From: BJGV01 sp964196335
Lineage (GTDB): Bacteria > Pseudomonadota > Gammaproteobacteria > Burkholderiales > Nitrosomonadaceae
Assembly: GCA_965238155.1 (NCBI GenBank)
Contig: OZ250175.1
Span: 1,240,001 to 1,304,000, forward strand
Reading direction: 5' to 3'
DNA length: 64,000 bases
The notes under the pieces are model-generated. The model searched no databases, was not told the origin of the DNA, and saw nothing but the letters and a program-made list of their open reading frames with translations. The translations under genes and the position numbers were made by a program. Below, piece after piece: positions 53,921-63,749 of this stretch. Position 1 is the stretch's first letter. Each line of letters opens with the position of its first letter.

Positions 53921-54118
53921 CTAAATCTTTGCTGGCATAACCCATAACTGGAGAATTATGACTGTAATTATAAGTACAGTAATCAGAACATATCTGCCTG
54001 ATAGTAAATCTTTAAAGATTTCGAGAGATCTGTCCCAACCATATAACAAAATCAGTACTAATAATGACCAGGGGAAGAGAATTGTAATAAGAAATGCATA
54101 TAAGATCTTTTTCCACAT
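53921..54118 (-). CDS. Small membrane protein, 65 residues, two helices
   Basis: I do not recognise this protein. Two hydrophobic helices (ILYAFLITILFPWSLLVLIL and YVLITVLIITVIILQLWVM) are joined by a short polar loop (YGWDRSLEIFKDLLSGR). GGGAG lies about 9 bases before the ATG, which supports translation. It could be a small inner-membrane regulator, but that is speculation. Confidence 0.5.
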   Translation of the reverse strand: MWKKILYAFLITILFPWSLLVLILLYGWDRSLEIFKDLLSGRYVLITVLIITVIILQLWVMPAKI

Positions 54119-54166
54119 GTTTTGTAGCTCCCTGCAAGTCAGGATTAACCAACATATTATGTCTGG

Positions 54167-54361
54167 TTAGGAAAGGTTCACTTTCACATCCGATAACTCT
54201 GATTCATAAAATGTTGCCTTCCAGATTCTGTTCTGATAATTAACCCCAACTTCATATGTATTTTCATCAACAGACGGTTTAATGTGCTTTTTAATTACTC
54301 CGGGCATCTTAATTGGAAGAACAAATACATTCTGTGCGATTTTAAATTTGTAATTACTCAT
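54167..54361 (-). CDS. Possible small protein, 64 residues
   Basis: This is a short basic frame with plausible composition (NYKFKIAQNVFVLPIKMPGV, YEVGVNYQNRIWKATFYESE) that could form a small beta-rich domain. The only purine-rich start signal (AGG) touches the ATG, so the start is doubtful. Nothing is recognised and it may not be expressed. Confidence 0.4.
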   Translation of the reverse strand: MSNYKFKIAQNVFVLPIKMPGVIKKHIKPSVDENTYEVGVNYQNRIWKATFYESELSDVKVNLS

Positions 54362-54568
54362 CCTGGGGTTCGTTTTATGCGTTTTATTTTTATAATAAAA
54401 ATAATTGTTCTGTCGGTAGTTTATTTTTTATAACATTTGTAATGTTTGCTGAGTATTGATAGAAAAAAATCTTTAAAAGAGAAAGCTGTTAATATTATTA
54501 GGACAGGCTTACCGGAAATAATATTGTCTGTATTTCTATGTTATTTTTCTTCAAGATCTTGGTTTAAA

Positions 54569-54886
54569 CTAATGAGAATCTTCTTCTGTTTTATCAGGTG
54601 ATATTATATTCTTTTCATCAATTTCAACTTGAAAGAAGATTTCATCTTGTTTAATCATGCCTAGCTCATTACGGGCGCGCTCTTCAATAGCAACTGATCC
54701 CTGTTTAAGGTCCTGTACTTCTGCGTCTAGTGCAGCATTACGAATTTGATGTTTCTGATTGGTTTCATGCTGTGAAGCTACTTGCTGGTCAACCTCCCAT
54801 ACTCTGTGCCAGCTACCTTTACCCAGCCATAACGGATACTGTAATAAGATTATCAGGGCAAATAGTATGAGTCCTAATACCTTCAT
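54569..54886 (-). CDS. ftsB: Cell division protein FtsB
   Basis: This is a bitopic divisome protein that pairs with FtsL and FtsQ. The 105 residues have one membrane helix (GLILFALIILLQYPLWLG), a coiled-coil segment (HETNQKHQIRNAALDAEVQDL) and the end motif EERARNELGMIKQDEIFFQV. The ATG overlaps the eno stop codon (TAATG), so eno and ftsB are coupled, the usual arrangement. Confidence 0.93.
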   Translation of the reverse strand: MKVLGLILFALIILLQYPLWLGKGSWHRVWEVDQQVASQHETNQKHQIRNAALDAEVQDLKQGSVAIEERARNELGMIKQDEIFFQVEIDEKNIISPDKTEEDSH

Positions 54887-56169
54887 TATTTTATTTGGTA
54901 GAAAGCACCCCGTCCTGCAAATTTAGCTGAGTCGCCGAGATCTTCCTCGATGCGAAGTAACTGGTTATATTTAGCCAGGCGATCAGAGCGCGAAAGTGAG
55001 CCGGTTTTGATTTGAAGAGCATTGGTAGCTACAGCAATATCTGCAATAGTAGTATCTTCAGTTTCTCCTGAACGGTGTGAGATTACAGAGGTATAGCCAG
55101 CACATTTTGCGATTTCAATAGCTGAAAAAGTTTCAGTCAGTGAACCTATCTGATTAATCTTAATAAGAATAGAATTGGCAACCTCTTGTGCAATACCTTC
55201 TTTAAGAATACTTGGGTTTGTCACAAATATATCATCGCCTACTAGTTGTACAGAGCTTCCAATTTTGCTGGTTAGCAGCTTCCATCCGTCCCAGTCATGT
55301 TCACTCATACCATCTTCGATGCTAATAATAGGATATTTTTCTACCCAAGCAGAAATATAATCAACCAGTTGATCTGAATTCAGGCTCAGATTATCAGAGG
55401 CCAAGTGATATTTTCCATCTTTAAATAACTCTGAGCTAGCAAAATCAAGTGCTATAGCAACATCAGCTCCGGGTATAAATCCAGCTTGTTCAATAGCCTC
55501 CACAATTAGCTGTAGTGCCGCTTCATTATTTTTCAGATTAGGGGCATATCCACCTTCATCTCCTACCGTAGTAGTCATATTTTTTTCATGAAGCATTTTT
55601 TTTAATGTATGAAATATCTCTGTTCCATAACGTAGTGCCTCGCGAAAACTTTGTGCGCCAAGCGGAACAATCATGAATTCTTGTAAATCAATATTATTGT
55701 TGGCATGTACTCCGCCATTGATAACATTCATCATCGGTACCGGCATAGACATTGGTCCTGACCCGCCTAAATAACGATATAAAGGAATACCGGAGTCTTC
55801 TGCTGCTGCTTTTGCAACTGCTAGCGAAACTGCCAGTATTGCATTGGCACCAAGCCTTGCTTTGTTATCAGTACCGTCAAGATCAATAAGAGTCTGGTCT
55901 ATAAAATTTTGTTCTATTGCATCTAGACCCATAAGGGCCTCTGAAATTTCACTATTTATATTTTCAACAGCTTTAAGAACACCTTTTCCAAAATAACGCT
56001 GGGAATCATTATCTCGCAACTCAACAGCTTCTTTAGTGCCAACTGATGCGCCGGAAGGTACTGCTGCTCGTCCCAGTATTCCTGATTCAAGTATAACTTC
56101 AGCTTCTACAGTTGGATTGCCACGTGAGTCTAAAATTTCTCTTGCAAAAACATCTACTATTGCACTCAT
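54886..56169 (-). CDS. eno: Enolase
   Basis: This glycolytic enzyme interconverts 2-phosphoglycerate and phosphoenolpyruvate. I chose ATG 56169, preceded by AGGAAAAA, giving MSAIVDVFAREILDSRGNPT and 427 residues. The family motifs GDEGGYAPNL, LIKINQIGSLTET and SHRSGETEDT are all present. Upstream residues in the same frame do not match the family. It lies just after pyrG, a widely conserved order. Confidence 0.97.
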   Translation of the reverse strand: MSAIVDVFAREILDSRGNPTVEAEVILESGILGRAAVPSGASVGTKEAVELRDNDSQRYFGKGVLKAVENINSEISEALMGLDAIEQNFIDQTLIDLDGTDNKARLGANAILAVSLAVAKAAAEDSGIPLYRYLGGSGPMSMPVPMMNVINGGVHANNNIDLQEFMIVPLGAQSFREALRYGTEIFHTLKKMLHEKNMTTTVGDEGGYAPNLKNNEAALQLIVEAIEQAGFIPGADVAIALDFASSELFKDGKYHLASDNLSLNSDQLVDYISAWVEKYPIISIEDGMSEHDWDGWKLLTSKIGSSVQLVGDDIFVTNPSILKEGIAQEVANSILIKINQIGSLTETFSAIEIAKCAGYTSVISHRSGETEDTTIADIAVATNALQIKTGSLSRSDRLAKYNQLLRIEEDLGDSAKFAGRGAFYQIK

Positions 56170-56229
56170 ATTATTTTTCCTAGTTACTAAGTAATTGGTA
56201 AAAATGACTGGCAAAACGGCAGAACTTCA

Positions 56230-57924
56230 TCATATGTTAGGCACTAAGGTTATATTTTTTTGTTTGCCAGAGTTTGTTGTTTCAGATGTATTGTGTTTGT
56301 TTGAAACATTAATTGCTGCTTCTATAAATGCTTTAAACAGAGGGTGTCCTGTTCTGGGTGTTGAGGTAAATTCAGGATGGAACTGGCATCCGATAAACCA
56401 AGGATGTTCGTTTTCAGGTAGCTCAATCATTTCGCAAAGTGAGTCTTCTGCCGACAGGCCGCTGGCATGGAGCCCTGCTTTTTCTAACTGAAGAATATAC
56501 TGGCTATTAACTTCATAACGATGGCGATGACGTTCAGTGATTTTTTCTGCACCGTAAATTTTCTGTGACAATGAATTTTCCTTTAGGAAACACTCCTGGC
56601 CTCCCAAACGCATGCTGCCACCAAGCTCTGATTGAGCGTTACGAGTATTAACCTGACCTTCTCTAGTTCTCCATTCGGTAATTAACCCAATAACAGGATA
56701 GGGTGTATCAGGATTAAATTCAGTGCTATGCGCATCATTCATGGCTGCTTTACTACGAGCAAACTCTACTACTGCCAGTTGCATACCTAGGCAAATTCCA
56801 AGGTAGGGAATAAGTTTTTCACGTGCATATCGAATAGCCATAATTTTACCTTCTACACCTCTTTTACCAAATCCGCCCGGGACTAAAATTGCATCAGCAT
56901 CTATGAGGCAACTAGTCCCATCTTTCTCGATATTTTCTGAATCCACATAATGGATGTTAATTTTGCATTGCGTATGAATGCCTGCGTGAATCAGGGCTTC
57001 AGACAGAGACTTATAAGACTCAGTTAAGTCTACATATTTTCCTACAAGTGCAATATTAACTGTTTGCTTGGGATGTTGTAATGCATTGACAAGCTTCTTC
57101 CATATACCCAAGTCTGCCGGTTTCGCAAGAATATTTAATTTATGGCACACTATTTCGTCTAACATTTGTTCATGTAGCAATGCTGGAATTTTATATATAC
57201 TGTCTACGTCAATTGCTGAAATTACAGCTTCTTCTCGTACATTAGTAAACAATGCAATTTTTCTGCGCTCGTCTGTCGGTAATTCGCGGTCAGCGCGGCA
57301 TAATAATACGTCTGGCTGTATACCAATTTCACGCATCTCTTTTACAGAATGCTGTGTGGGCTTAGTTTTCAGTTCTCCGGCAGAAGCAATATAGGGTAAT
57401 AATGTTAGATGAATAAAGCAGGTATCTTCATAGGGATTCTGGATTGCCATCTGTCTGATTGCTTCTAAAAATGGCAAAGACTCAATATCACCAGCTGTAC
57501 CGCCAATCTCAACAATTGCTACCTGTGAGTCACCTGCACCAGATTTAATTTGCAGTTTGATTTCATCAGTAATATGTGGAATTACTTGTACTGTCCCGCC
57601 AAGATAATCTCCACGACGTTCTTTTTTTATTACACTTTCATAAATCTGGCCAGTGGTGAAGTTATTTAGCTTACTCATTTTGGCATTGATAAAGCGCTCG
57701 TAATGCCCCAGATCCAGGTCGGTTTCAGCTCCATCTTCAGTAACGAATACTTCTCCGTGCTGAAAGGGGTTCATAGTGCCCGGATCCACATTGATATAGG
57801 GATCCAGTTTAAGCATGGTTACTTTGATACCGCGGGATTCAAGGAGTGCTGCAAGGGAGGCGGCAGCAATGCCCTTACCAAGGGATGACACAACGCCGCC
57901 AGTCACAAATACATATTTGGTCAT
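56230..57924 (-). CDS. pyrG: CTP synthase
   Basis: It makes CTP from UTP, ATP and glutamine. The 564 residues have the amidoligase domain with the start TKYVFVTGGVVSSLGKGIAA, then the glutamine amidotransferase domain with the nucleophile cysteine in GICLGMQLAVVEFAR and HPEF near the end. The last 20 residues are a polar tail beyond the usual end. It precedes eno on the same strand. Confidence 0.97.
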   Translation of the reverse strand: MTKYVFVTGGVVSSLGKGIAAASLAALLESRGIKVTMLKLDPYINVDPGTMNPFQHGEVFVTEDGAETDLDLGHYERFINAKMSKLNNFTTGQIYESVIKKERRGDYLGGTVQVIPHITDEIKLQIKSGAGDSQVAIVEIGGTAGDIESLPFLEAIRQMAIQNPYEDTCFIHLTLLPYIASAGELKTKPTQHSVKEMREIGIQPDVLLCRADRELPTDERRKIALFTNVREEAVISAIDVDSIYKIPALLHEQMLDEIVCHKLNILAKPADLGIWKKLVNALQHPKQTVNIALVGKYVDLTESYKSLSEALIHAGIHTQCKINIHYVDSENIEKDGTSCLIDADAILVPGGFGKRGVEGKIMAIRYAREKLIPYLGICLGMQLAVVEFARSKAAMNDAHSTEFNPDTPYPVIGLITEWRTREGQVNTRNAQSELGGSMRLGGQECFLKENSLSQKIYGAEKITERHRHRYEVNSQYILQLEKAGLHASGLSAEDSLCEMIELPENEHPWFIGCQFHPEFTSTPRTGHPLFKAFIEAAINVSNKHNTSETTNSGKQKNITLVPNI

Positions 57925-57987
57925 GGACAGTTATAATAACTCAAAAGAGGTGGAGGAACAAACTTGAACAGGTTTAATTTTCTGGCA

Positions 57988-58470
57988 TTAATTCAGTTTA
58001 ATATTAACCTCTGTTCCCACATCTGTTAAATCGAATAGTTCCAGCAGATCAGTATTTAGCATTCGAATACAACCGATAGAACCGGGGCTTCCTAAATCAA
58101 TGCTATCGGGGCTGCCATGAATATATATATAACGACGCATCGTATCTACCGTTCCTAAACGATTAAAGCCAGGTTCGCATCCGGAAAGCCACAATATTCG
58201 TGTTAAGATCCAGTCGCGATCCGGATATTTTTCACCCAGGCTGGGGGAATATATTTCTCCAGTGGGTCTGCGCCTAATAAAAACGGTATTAACTGGTTGG
58301 CCTTCTCCAATTTTAGCGCGGATTACATGTTTTCCTAGCGGGGTACAGAAACTTTCCCGATCTTGCCCTGCTCCGTTTTTTGCAGAAGAAATTTGATAGG
58401 ATTTAATTCTTACCTGTCTATTGTTAATAATATCAAGATATTGTGAGTCTATTTTAATCTCAATTCTCAT
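57988..58470 (-). CDS. L,D-transpeptidase-fold (YkuD) protein without signal peptide
   Basis: This 160-residue protein has the YkuD catalytic pattern HGSPDSIDLGSPGSIGCIRM, with the nucleophile cysteine in SIGCIRM and an upstream histidine. Such enzymes cross-link peptidoglycan or attach lipoproteins in the periplasm. No signal peptide or membrane anchor is visible at the N-terminus (MRIEIKIDSQYLDIINNR), so its location is uncertain. It may be a cytosolic relative. It sits between pyrG and tadA. Confidence 0.83.
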   Translation of the reverse strand: MRIEIKIDSQYLDIINNRQVRIKSYQISSAKNGAGQDRESFCTPLGKHVIRAKIGEGQPVNTVFIRRRPTGEIYSPSLGEKYPDRDWILTRILWLSGCEPGFNRLGTVDTMRRYIYIHGSPDSIDLGSPGSIGCIRMLNTDLLELFDLTDVGTEVNIKLN

Positions 58471-58481
58471 AAATACATTTC

Positions 58482-58943
58482 TTAGTTAATCTTACGTTTT
58501 TCGATAAAAAATTCTTTTAGTAAAGAACTGCTCTTGTCTTCTAAGATATTCCCTATCACCTGAGTATGATGATTTAACTGTTTTTCTGTCGGTAAATTTA
58601 TAACGCTACCACATGCTCCGGTTTTAGAATCTTTAGATCCATAAACCAGTCGAGCAATACGGGCATGAAAAATTGCTCCTGCGCACATTACACATGGTTC
58701 TAAAGTTACATAAAGAGTACATTCTGATAAGCGATAGTTACAAAGATAATGTGCCGCATCACGTAACGCTATTATCTCTGCATGAGCAGTAGGATCTGAA
58801 GTGGTTATAGGACGATTATATCCACGCCCAATGACAATGTTATTTTTTACTACAACTGCTCCTACTGGGACTTCGCCCTTTTTTCTTGCTTGTTGCGCAA
58901 GATCAAGTGCTTCATACATAAAATCATTATCTCTATTACTCAT
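58482..58943 (-). CDS. tadA: tRNA-specific adenosine deaminase
   Basis: It converts the wobble adenosine of tRNA-Arg to inosine. The 153-residue cytidine-deaminase fold has the zinc motif His54-Ala-Glu56 (TAHAEIIALRDA) and Cys84/Cys87 (LEPCVMCAGAI). FHARIARLVYG and the C-terminal region are family typical. It is followed 11 bases later by the YkuD gene, so the two are probably cotranscribed. Confidence 0.95.
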   Translation of the reverse strand: MSNRDNDFMYEALDLAQQARKKGEVPVGAVVVKNNIVIGRGYNRPITTSDPTAHAEIIALRDAAHYLCNYRLSECTLYVTLEPCVMCAGAIFHARIARLVYGSKDSKTGACGSVINLPTEKQLNHHTQVIGNILEDKSSSLLKEFFIEKRKIN

Positions 58944-59005
58944 AGTTAAAATTAGAAATACCTTATATTTTACTATTTAGGCATTATATGTCCGTTAAAT
59001 TCTAA

Positions 59006-59794
59006 TTATTGGAGCTGTCGCACTCTTTCAAAGAAACAAACAGCTGCAGCTGCAGCAACATTTAGTGATTCTGCTTTGCCCGGCATTGGAATGGTGACTT
59101 TTTCATTAGCAGCCTTACACATTATCTCTGATAAGCCGGCTCCTTCATTACCAAACATGAATGCAATTGGTCCCTTTAAAGATAATTTATATAAACTTTT
59201 ATCAGATTTCAGTGTGGTTGCAATAACCTTTCCCTTAAATCTTTGAGCAATTCTTGTCAGTTCTGATTTTTCATGAATACGCAATAAAAAATGTGCACCC
59301 ATAGCAGCACGAAGTGTTTTTGGAGACCATGCATCAGCACAACCATCAGACATGTATATATCACTTACACCTGCAACAGCTGCGGAACGTAAAATAGATC
59401 CAAGATTGCCGGGATCCTGAATTGATTCAAGTAAAGCACAAAAATCCTCACTCCTCCTAACAGTGATATCTTTTGGAGTAGGTATAGTTATTAACGCTAT
59501 AATCCCGGTAGGCGCCTTGACAGGTGAAATATTACCAAACAAGCTATCACTTAGAACATACACTTCTATTGCCTTACTATCCTCTAAATTTAACAATTTC
59601 TTTATTTCTGTGTTTTTGTGCCCTGATTCATTTATAAATAAGCATCTTGGCAAACCTATTCTCTCATAATAGAAATTTACCAGATGTATTCCATCAAGAA
59701 TCGTTAACCCGCTAACTTTGCGCTTCTTTGACGATTCATCCAGTCTGACTAGTTGTTTGAAAATAGTGTTTTTACAGGAAGTAATACATTTCAT
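59006..59794 (-). CDS. TrmH/SpoU-family RNA 2'-O-methyltransferase
   Basis: It is predicted to methylate ribose 2'-hydroxyls on rRNA or tRNA. The 262 residues have an N-terminal L30e-like substrate-binding domain and a SPOUT knot with QDPGNLGSILRSAAVAGVSD, FGNEGAGLSEIM and the C-terminal SLNVAAAAAVCFFERVRQ. This pattern fits the RlmB/TrmH-like group. The exact nucleotide cannot be told from sequence. Confidence 0.88.
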   Translation of the reverse strand: MKCITSCKNTIFKQLVRLDESSKKRKVSGLTILDGIHLVNFYYERIGLPRCLFINESGHKNTEIKKLLNLEDSKAIEVYVLSDSLFGNISPVKAPTGIIALITIPTPKDITVRRSEDFCALLESIQDPGNLGSILRSAAVAGVSDIYMSDGCADAWSPKTLRAAMGAHFLLRIHEKSELTRIAQRFKGKVIATTLKSDKSLYKLSLKGPIAFMFGNEGAGLSEIMCKAANEKVTIPMPGKAESLNVAAAAAVCFFERVRQLQ

Positions 59795-59860
59795 TAGTTA
59801 TTCCGGTTTACATTAAGAAGTAAAGCCAGCAAACCCTTGTTTCTATTTTCCATATGCTTA

Positions 59861-60454
59861 TTATCGTTTAGTTGGCGGCTCAAATAGCTCTGCTGGGATT
59901 GTTCTATATTTAACTTTTAGAATTTCAATTTCCTTAACCCCGGCTGGTGTAAGGAAACTTACTACGTCACCTTGTCGTGACCTAATTAAAGCCTTAGACA
60001 TTGGTGATATCCAGCTGATATAACCTTTAGTAGTATCTATCTCATCAACACCAACAATCGAAACAGTTTCTTTCCTGCCATCCGGACCAGAAAAAGTAAC
60101 TGTGGCACCAAAGAAAATTTGTGTTTCATTTTCCCTTGGAATGGCCGGGTCAACAATCTCTGCTATATCCAGTCGTTTAGTAAGATAATGAATACGTTTG
60201 TCGATTTCACGTAAACGTTTTTTTCCATAGATATAATCACCATTTTCTGATCGGTCACCGTTTCCGGCGGCCCAGGAAACAATCGCAGTTACTTCCGGTC
60301 GCTCTTTATTCATAAGCCATAAAAACTCATCCATCAACCGCGTATGACCATCCGGAGTAATGTAATTCTTATAACTGGCTGACAGATGACCATCAGGACT
60401 ATCTTCTTCTAAATTATCTTTTGATTTGGTATTTTTCATAAACAGTTTACTCAT
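59861..60454 (-). CDS. greB: Transcription elongation factor GreB
   Basis: It rescues backtracked RNA polymerase by stimulating cleavage of the nascent transcript. The protein has the N-terminal coiled coil with GNGDRSENGDYIYGKKRLRE at the tip and the C-terminal FKBP-like domain (WISPMSKALIRSRQGDVVSF). The basic-residue pattern and DYIYGKKRLREID favour GreB over GreA. At 197 residues it is longer than usual because of a polar N-terminal extension. A later start is possible. Confidence 0.93.
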   Translation of the reverse strand: MSKLFMKNTKSKDNLEEDSPDGHLSASYKNYITPDGHTRLMDEFLWLMNKERPEVTAIVSWAAGNGDRSENGDYIYGKKRLREIDKRIHYLTKRLDIAEIVDPAIPRENETQIFFGATVTFSGPDGRKETVSIVGVDEIDTTKGYISWISPMSKALIRSRQGDVVSFLTPAGVKEIEILKVKYRTIPAELFEPPTKR

Positions 60455-60492
60455 ATATTATGAAATAATTTTACATTAATGGTTGCTAAAAT

Positions 60493-61482
60493 TTAACTTC
60501 TGCAACTTTTCATACGTTGAATTTCCCGCATTGCACCCATTACGCCTATTTTCGGGTTCATAACAACATGTATAGGAAAATTTTTCATCATTTTGGAGTA
60601 ACGACCTTTGCTACAAAAAGATTTTATAAAATTACCCTCTTTAAGTTTATCAATTATTTTTGGCGCAATACCGCCAGCTAAATATACCCCGCCATGGCAT
60701 AATCCCGTCAGAGCAAGATTCCCGGCATAAGCTCCATATATTTCAATGAATAAATTAAGGGCTTTCATAGCAATAGGGTGTTTCCGATTTAGTGCAAGAT
60801 CAGTAACCATTTGAGCATTATTAGTACTTGTTTGTATAAGTTGATTATTCTTATTCAGAGCTGTTTGCAAGAAATTAAATGTATCTGCAAGGCCACTTCC
60901 GGATAAGATCCGTTCGATAGAAACATGACCATATCTTTTTCTCTGGAATTCAAGAAAGTTATCTTGTAACGAGTTAGAGGGAGCAAAATCTACATGCCCT
61001 GCTTCAGTTGAGAGAGGGGTGTAGCAATTGTCCTGCCAGATTAGCCATGCTACGCCCATTCCAGTACCCGCACCTAATACTACTTTCATAGACTGAGCCT
61101 GAAGATTACCTGCTTGTAGTATTTCCAGATCTTTTTCAGGTAAATTTTCAATACTTAGCGCTGCAGCCTCAAAATCATTAATTAATTTTACGTTAGAAAT
61201 AGAGAATTCCTCAGTAATTTTCACGGCATCAATTTGCCATGGTAAGTTTGTTAGATTTGAGCATTGTGCTGCAATAGGACCAGCAACAGCAAAGCAGGCA
61301 GCGACAGGAGCACACCCTCTGGCCTTACTAAGGAAGTCTTTCAGTACCTCAGAAAAATTAGTGAAGTTACTGCTATGGTATTGATGTTCAAGATGTACCT
61401 TTGTCGTGCCATCTATAGATTGCCCTAGCCATAGTAGAATCTTAGTACCACCAATATCACCGCAAACAAAATATCTACTCAT
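60493..61482 (-). CDS. glk: Glucokinase
   Basis: It phosphorylates glucose with ATP. The 329-residue ROK/hexokinase-fold protein of the bacterial Glk family begins with GDIGGTKILLWLG (8-20) and has VVLGAGTGMGVAWL and STEAGHVDFAP, the latter containing the catalytic glutamate and histidine of the sugar site. LCHGGVYLAGGIAPKI is also typical. It is divergent from ccmA. Confidence 0.93.
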   Translation of the reverse strand: MSRYFVCGDIGGTKILLWLGQSIDGTTKVHLEHQYHSSNFTNFSEVLKDFLSKARGCAPVAACFAVAGPIAAQCSNLTNLPWQIDAVKITEEFSISNVKLINDFEAAALSIENLPEKDLEILQAGNLQAQSMKVVLGAGTGMGVAWLIWQDNCYTPLSTEAGHVDFAPSNSLQDNFLEFQRKRYGHVSIERILSGSGLADTFNFLQTALNKNNQLIQTSTNNAQMVTDLALNRKHPIAMKALNLFIEIYGAYAGNLALTGLCHGGVYLAGGIAPKIIDKLKEGNFIKSFCSKGRYSKMMKNFPIHVVMNPKIGVMGAMREIQRMKSCRS

Positions 61483-61629
61483 AATTTATCCATCAGTTGT
61501 ATCGTGCTCTATTGATGATACTAAGAAAATAGAATGGATACTAATAGTTAATTAATTTGAATTCTTACGTAGAACGGAGCCATAGAGCTTGTTGATAAGC
61601 TATAATTTTACTTTTTCAGAAAGCACCTG

Positions 61630-62244
61630 ATGTTAAAAGTATCTGATTTAGAATGTGTGCGTGGTGAACGCAGCTTATTTAAAGATGTTAATTTCTCACT
61701 TGAAGCTGGTGAACTGTTGCAGGTTAACGGTCCTAACGGTAGTGGCAAAACCAGTTTGTTAAGGATGTTATGTGGGCTCGCTACACCTGCTCATGGAGAA
61801 ATTTGCTGGCTTGGAGATAACATCCGGTCTTTAGATGAGGATTATTATAATTCTATTACTTATCTTGGACATTTAAACGGAGTAAAAGACAACCTGAATG
61901 CAATTGAAAATTTACGTATTTCAAGTGCTCTGGCAGGAAAGGAGATTGATGAAAATAAAGCCTACAATACCTTACAGCAAATGGGATTAGGTGGACGTGA
62001 AGTATTGCCTGTTAAGGTTTTATCTCAGGGACAACGTCGGAGAGTAACATTAGCCCGCCTATTAGTAAGTAGCACAGTATTATGGATACTTGATGAACCA
62101 TTAGTTGCACTCGACACTTCTGCAGTACTGCTGGTAAAAAGTATATTAGAACAGCACTTGGAAAAAAGGGGTATGGTTGTAATGACTACCCATCAGGATA
62201 TAAATGTTACTGCTATAGTAACGAAGAGATTGCAGCTTAATTAA
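61630..62244 (+). CDS. ccmA: Cytochrome c maturation ABC ATPase CcmA
   Basis: This is the ATPase of the CcmABCD complex, which releases heme-loaded CcmE for attachment to c-type cytochromes. The 204 residues have Walker A GPNGSGKT (34-41), the signature LSQGQRRRVTLARL and Walker B LWILDEPLVALD. The ABC signature has Gln instead of the usual Gly in position 3 (LSQGQ), as is common in CcmA. It is one base from ccmB, so the operon is tight. Confidence 0.95.
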   Translation: MLKVSDLECVRGERSLFKDVNFSLEAGELLQVNGPNGSGKTSLLRMLCGLATPAHGEICWLGDNIRSLDEDYYNSITYLGHLNGVKDNLNAIENLRISSALAGKEIDENKAYNTLQQMGLGGREVLPVKVLSQGQRRRVTLARLLVSSTVLWILDEPLVALDTSAVLLVKSILEQHLEKRGMVVMTTHQDINVTAIVTKRLQLN

Positions 62245-62245
62245 T

Positions 62246-62905
62246 ATGTTTCTATGGGTAATCCAACGTGATCTTCTCTTGGCAATGCGTCAGCGGGCAG
62301 ACGTATTAACCACTTTATTCTTCTTTATTATCGTAGTAAGTCTGTTTCCTCTAGGTGTAGGGCCTGAGATTAATATGCTTCGTTCTATGGCGCCAGGTGT
62401 GGTATGGGTTGCTGCCTTACTAGCCTCAATGCTCTCACTAGAAAGAATGTTTTCCAGCGATTATCTGGACGGAACATTAGAACAAATGATGCTTTCTCCC
62501 CAGCCATTATCACTGCTAGTACTTGGTAAAGCACTGGCACATTGGATGGTAACTGGCGTACCACTGGTTCTAATATCTCCAATACTCGGGATTCAATTTG
62601 ACTTACAAACAGATGCATTGTTTGTACTTGCTGTATCGTTATTATTGGGCACACCCGTATTGAGCCTTATTGGGGCTATCGGTGCAGCTCTTACTTTAGG
62701 ACTTAGGGGTGGCGGAGTATTGGTATCGCTACTAGTTCTTCCCTTATACATTCCGGTACTAATTTTCGGCGCCGGTGCTGTAGAGGCAAGCTCTGCAGGC
62801 TTGGGTGCCAGCGCGCATCTGTCATTACTTGGGGCATTTCTATTAGCATCACTTGTATTGGCGCCGTGGGCTGCGGCAGCTGCACTGCGAATCTCAACTG
62901 AGTAA
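62246..62905 (+). CDS. ccmB: Heme exporter membrane protein CcmB
   Basis: This is the integral membrane partner of CcmA in the heme-handling complex. The 219 residues include six hydrophobic segments. FLWVIQRDLLLAMRQRADVL at the start and DGTLEQMMLSPQPLSLLVLGK are typical. An antisense frame over the same region is a shadow. Confidence 0.95.
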   Translation: MFLWVIQRDLLLAMRQRADVLTTLFFFIIVVSLFPLGVGPEINMLRSMAPGVVWVAALLASMLSLERMFSSDYLDGTLEQMMLSPQPLSLLVLGKALAHWMVTGVPLVLISPILGIQFDLQTDALFVLAVSLLLGTPVLSLIGAIGAALTLGLRGGGVLVSLLVLPLYIPVLIFGAGAVEASSAGLGASAHLSLLGAFLLASLVLAPWAAAAALRISTE

Positions 62906-63008
62906 AGTAAAGAAAGCAATTATAAATTTTAATTTATGAGTTAAAATAGAGGGTTAATTAGAAGTGAATTTAAGTAAAATTATATAACCCCTTAAATCTT
63001 TACAAGAA

Positions 63009-63749
63009 ATGGCAATTAACTGGTTTAAATATTCTTCTCCGGCAAGTTTTTATTTTCTTGCCGGCAAACTTACCCCGATATTTTCTGCCGCTGCATTTAT
63101 ATTATTTGTGGTCGGGCTCTATATTAGTTTTTTTGTTGCGCCTACCGACTTTCAGCAGAGTGAGGCCTATCGAATTATATTTATCCATGTTCCTGCTGCG
63201 TGGATGTCTATGTTTCTATATTTGGTTATGGCAGGTTGGGCTGCAATTGGCCTTGCTTTTAATACACGACTTTCATCTATGATAGCTACAGCTATAGCGC
63301 CTACAGGTGCAATGTTTACATTCCTGGCCCTATGGACAGGAGCCCTTTGGGGTAAGCCCATGTGGGGAGCTTGGTGGGTTTGGGATGCTCGGCTGACATC
63401 TGAATTAATTTTGTTGTTTCTTTATATTGGATTTATGGCACTTCAGGCAGCCATAGATGATCCCCGTCGGGCTGATAAAGCTGGTGCTGTATTAGCGTTG
63501 GTTGGTGTAGTAAATATTCCGATCATTTATTTTTCAGTAAAATGGTGGAATACCCTGCATCAGGGGGCCACTGTTAGCCTTACACAATCACCAAAAATGG
63601 CTACGACAATGCTCACCGGAATGCTTATTATGAGCATTGCATGCTGGATGTATTCAATTGCATTAGTATTGATTCGTACACGAACCATTATCCTGGAGCG
63701 AGAGCGCCATACTATATGGGTTAGTGAACTTCAGGGAACTACGCAATGA
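63009..63749 (+). CDS. ccmC: Heme-handling protein CcmC
   Basis: This inner-membrane protein presents heme to CcmE. The 246 residues have six hydrophobic segments, the tryptophan-rich motif WGAWWVWDARLTSELIL (119-135) and the conserved heme-ligand region RIIFIHVPAAWM (His60). It is separated from ccmB by about 100 bases and overlaps ccmD by four bases (ATGA). Confidence 0.95.
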   Translation: MAINWFKYSSPASFYFLAGKLTPIFSAAAFILFVVGLYISFFVAPTDFQQSEAYRIIFIHVPAAWMSMFLYLVMAGWAAIGLAFNTRLSSMIATAIAPTGAMFTFLALWTGALWGKPMWGAWWVWDARLTSELILLFLYIGFMALQAAIDDPRRADKAGAVLALVGVVNIPIIYFSVKWWNTLHQGATVSLTQSPKMATTMLTGMLIMSIACWMYSIALVLIRTRTIILERERHTIWVSELQGTTQ